From the NCBI GenBank assembly GCA_023142975.1, contig JAGLIN010000090.1, forward strand, positions 1-6,351: 6,351 bases of DNA, given 5' to 3'. The position numbers and the translations under genes are program-made. Below the pieces are notes generated by a model. It had not been told where the DNA came from. It did not search any database and worked only from the letters and a program-made list of their open reading frames with translations. This document shows, piece after piece, positions 5,795 through 6,351 of the stretch (within the stretch, counting starts at the first letter, position 1; each line of letters begins with the position of its first letter). Source of the stretch: Candidatus Parcubacteria bacterium (GTDB lineage: Bacteria > Patescibacteriota > Minisyncoccia > JAHIHE01 > JAGLIN01).

Positions 5795-5915
5795 TGTCAT
5801 CTCGAAGGAGTCGCAACGACTGAGAGATCTAAGAGCTAAATAAATATAATTGTTTTGTCTGTATGATAATGCTCATAGATTTCTCACTCCACTGCGGTTC
5901 CGTTTCGAAATGACA
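5795..5915. repeat. 121-bp inverted repeat (TGTCATyTCGAA type) in divergent spacer
   Basis: The left arm 5795-5830 and right arm 5877-5915 are imperfect reverse complements around a 46-base loop. The outer 12 positions (TGTCATCTCGAA against TTCGAAATGACA) pair at 11 of 12. The inner 10 (TGAGAGATCT against AGATTTCTCA) pair at 9 of 10. The GC-richer middle parts are similar but differ by three bases in length. The arms are visibly richer in GC than the surrounding spacer. The pattern resembles the dispersed TGTCATTTCGA...GAGAAATCT palindromes found in multiple copies in many bacterial genomes. It is noncoding: an open frame crossing the right arm is a by-product of the repeat. Confidence 0.8.
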
Positions 5916-5931
5916 GAAATAAAAATAATTT

Positions 5932-6351
5932 ATGCAAAACTTTCTAAAAAACAATCAAGAAAAACTCCTTTTATTGCTGGGTTTTATCCTTGTCTTTTTC
6001 ACAGGCGCTTTTTCAAGTTATTTTTATTTTCAGGAACAGGATGATAGAAATAGTATAACAATAGAAGACACAAGTCAAGACTGCCAGGGTTTATTTAGGG
6101 AAAATTCCGTAAAGAAGTATATAGAAATTGATTCTAATTCAAGCAGTCAGGTAAAAGGTGAACAGAATAAATTAGATAATGCAAACTTGCAAGATAAAAC
6201 GGGAATGTTTGTTGCCAGTAAAAATAGCAAAATTTATCATTCGCCTGATTGCCAGTATGCTAAACGAATTAAAGAGGAAAATAAAATATTTTTCAAATCA
6301 GCGGAAGAAGCGAGAGAAAAAGGATATGGTCCGCATAGTTGTGTGGAATAA
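5932..6351 (+). CDS. Membrane-anchored protein with Ada-like metal-binding C-terminal domain
   Basis: The 139-residue protein has a short N-terminus, one hydrophobic helix at about residues 11-33, a polar, serine- and asparagine-containing linker (about 35-90), and a compact C-terminal domain at 92-138. That domain (FVASKNSKIYHSPDC..AKRIK.EN, then FKSAEEAREKGYGPHSC) closely follows the zinc-binding fold of the N-terminus of Ada, which recurs alone in secreted or anchored bacterial proteins. Likely ligands are C107 and C137, with H103 or H135 possible; the GYxPCxxC cysteine pair of Ada is replaced by GYGPHSC. No methyltransferase or AraC part is present, so a DNA alkylation repair role is not supported. 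Topology places the domain outside the membrane, where it may bind metal or another ligand. The ATG is the only sensible start, since an in-frame TAA lies at 5926-5928. There is no Shine-Dalgarno sequence. The TAA stop occupies the final three bases of the window, so the gene is complete. Confidence 0.88.
   Translation: MQNFLKNNQEKLLLLLGFILVFFTGAFSSYFYFQEQDDRNSITIEDTSQDCQGLFRENSVKKYIEIDSNSSSQVKGEQNKLDNANLQDKTGMFVASKNSKIYHSPDCQYAKRIKEENKIFFKSAEEAREKGYGPHSCVE

Noticed and set aside
5850..6044. 64-residue plus-strand open frame before the last gene
   Set aside because: It runs through the right arm of the inverted repeat and then overlaps the anchored Ada-like gene in another frame.

Overview
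The window is an AT-rich bacterial chromosomal segment, roughly one third G+C by eye. It most resembles a Candidate Phyla Radiation (Patescibacteria, Parcubacteria-like) genome. This placement is inferred from gene content: a TRM11-type RNA methyltransferase beside bacterial housekeeping genes, a duplicated CxxC-x18-CxxC mini-protein, a membrane-anchored cysteine-rich protein with PsbP-like repeats, and short intergenic spaces with no clear Shine-Dalgarno sequences. bL27 shows that it is bacterial. All seven complete genes and the partial one end in TAA, and long frames stay open without in-frame TGA, so the standard bacterial code fits.

Layout. Positions 1-74 hold the last codons of an unidentified plus-strand gene. 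A plus-strand run follows: a 482-residue anchored surface protein (101-1549), CTP synthase pyrG (1568-3199) and a 100-residue two-helix membrane protein (3232-3534). A perfect hairpin with A/T flanks (3585-3611) separates this run from convergent minus-strand genes: a double zinc-ribbon protein (3633-3929), rpmA (3991-4284) and a TRM11-like methyltransferase (4443-5756). An 82-bp AT-rich imperfect palindrome lies just downstream of the methyltransferase stop. A divergent spacer (5757-5931), mostly filled by a different inverted repeat, leads to a plus-strand anchored protein with an Ada-like metal-binding tail (5932-6351), whose stop codon is the last three bases of the window.

Function. Recognisable roles are nucleotide supply (UTP to CTP), the large ribosomal subunit (bL27) and probable tRNA or other RNA guanine methylation. 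The other four complete genes are uncharacterised. Three are membrane-anchored with cysteines predicted outside the cytoplasm, and one is a small, probably cytoplasmic zinc protein. I see no CRISPR array, transposase, phage gene, rRNA or tRNA, and no convincing multi-gene novel system. The most notable signals are a near-identical 61-bp cassette inside two otherwise diverged protein repeats, two intergenic palindromes of different types, TATAAT boxes almost touching two start codons, and a methyltransferase whose catalytic motif IV is non-canonical.
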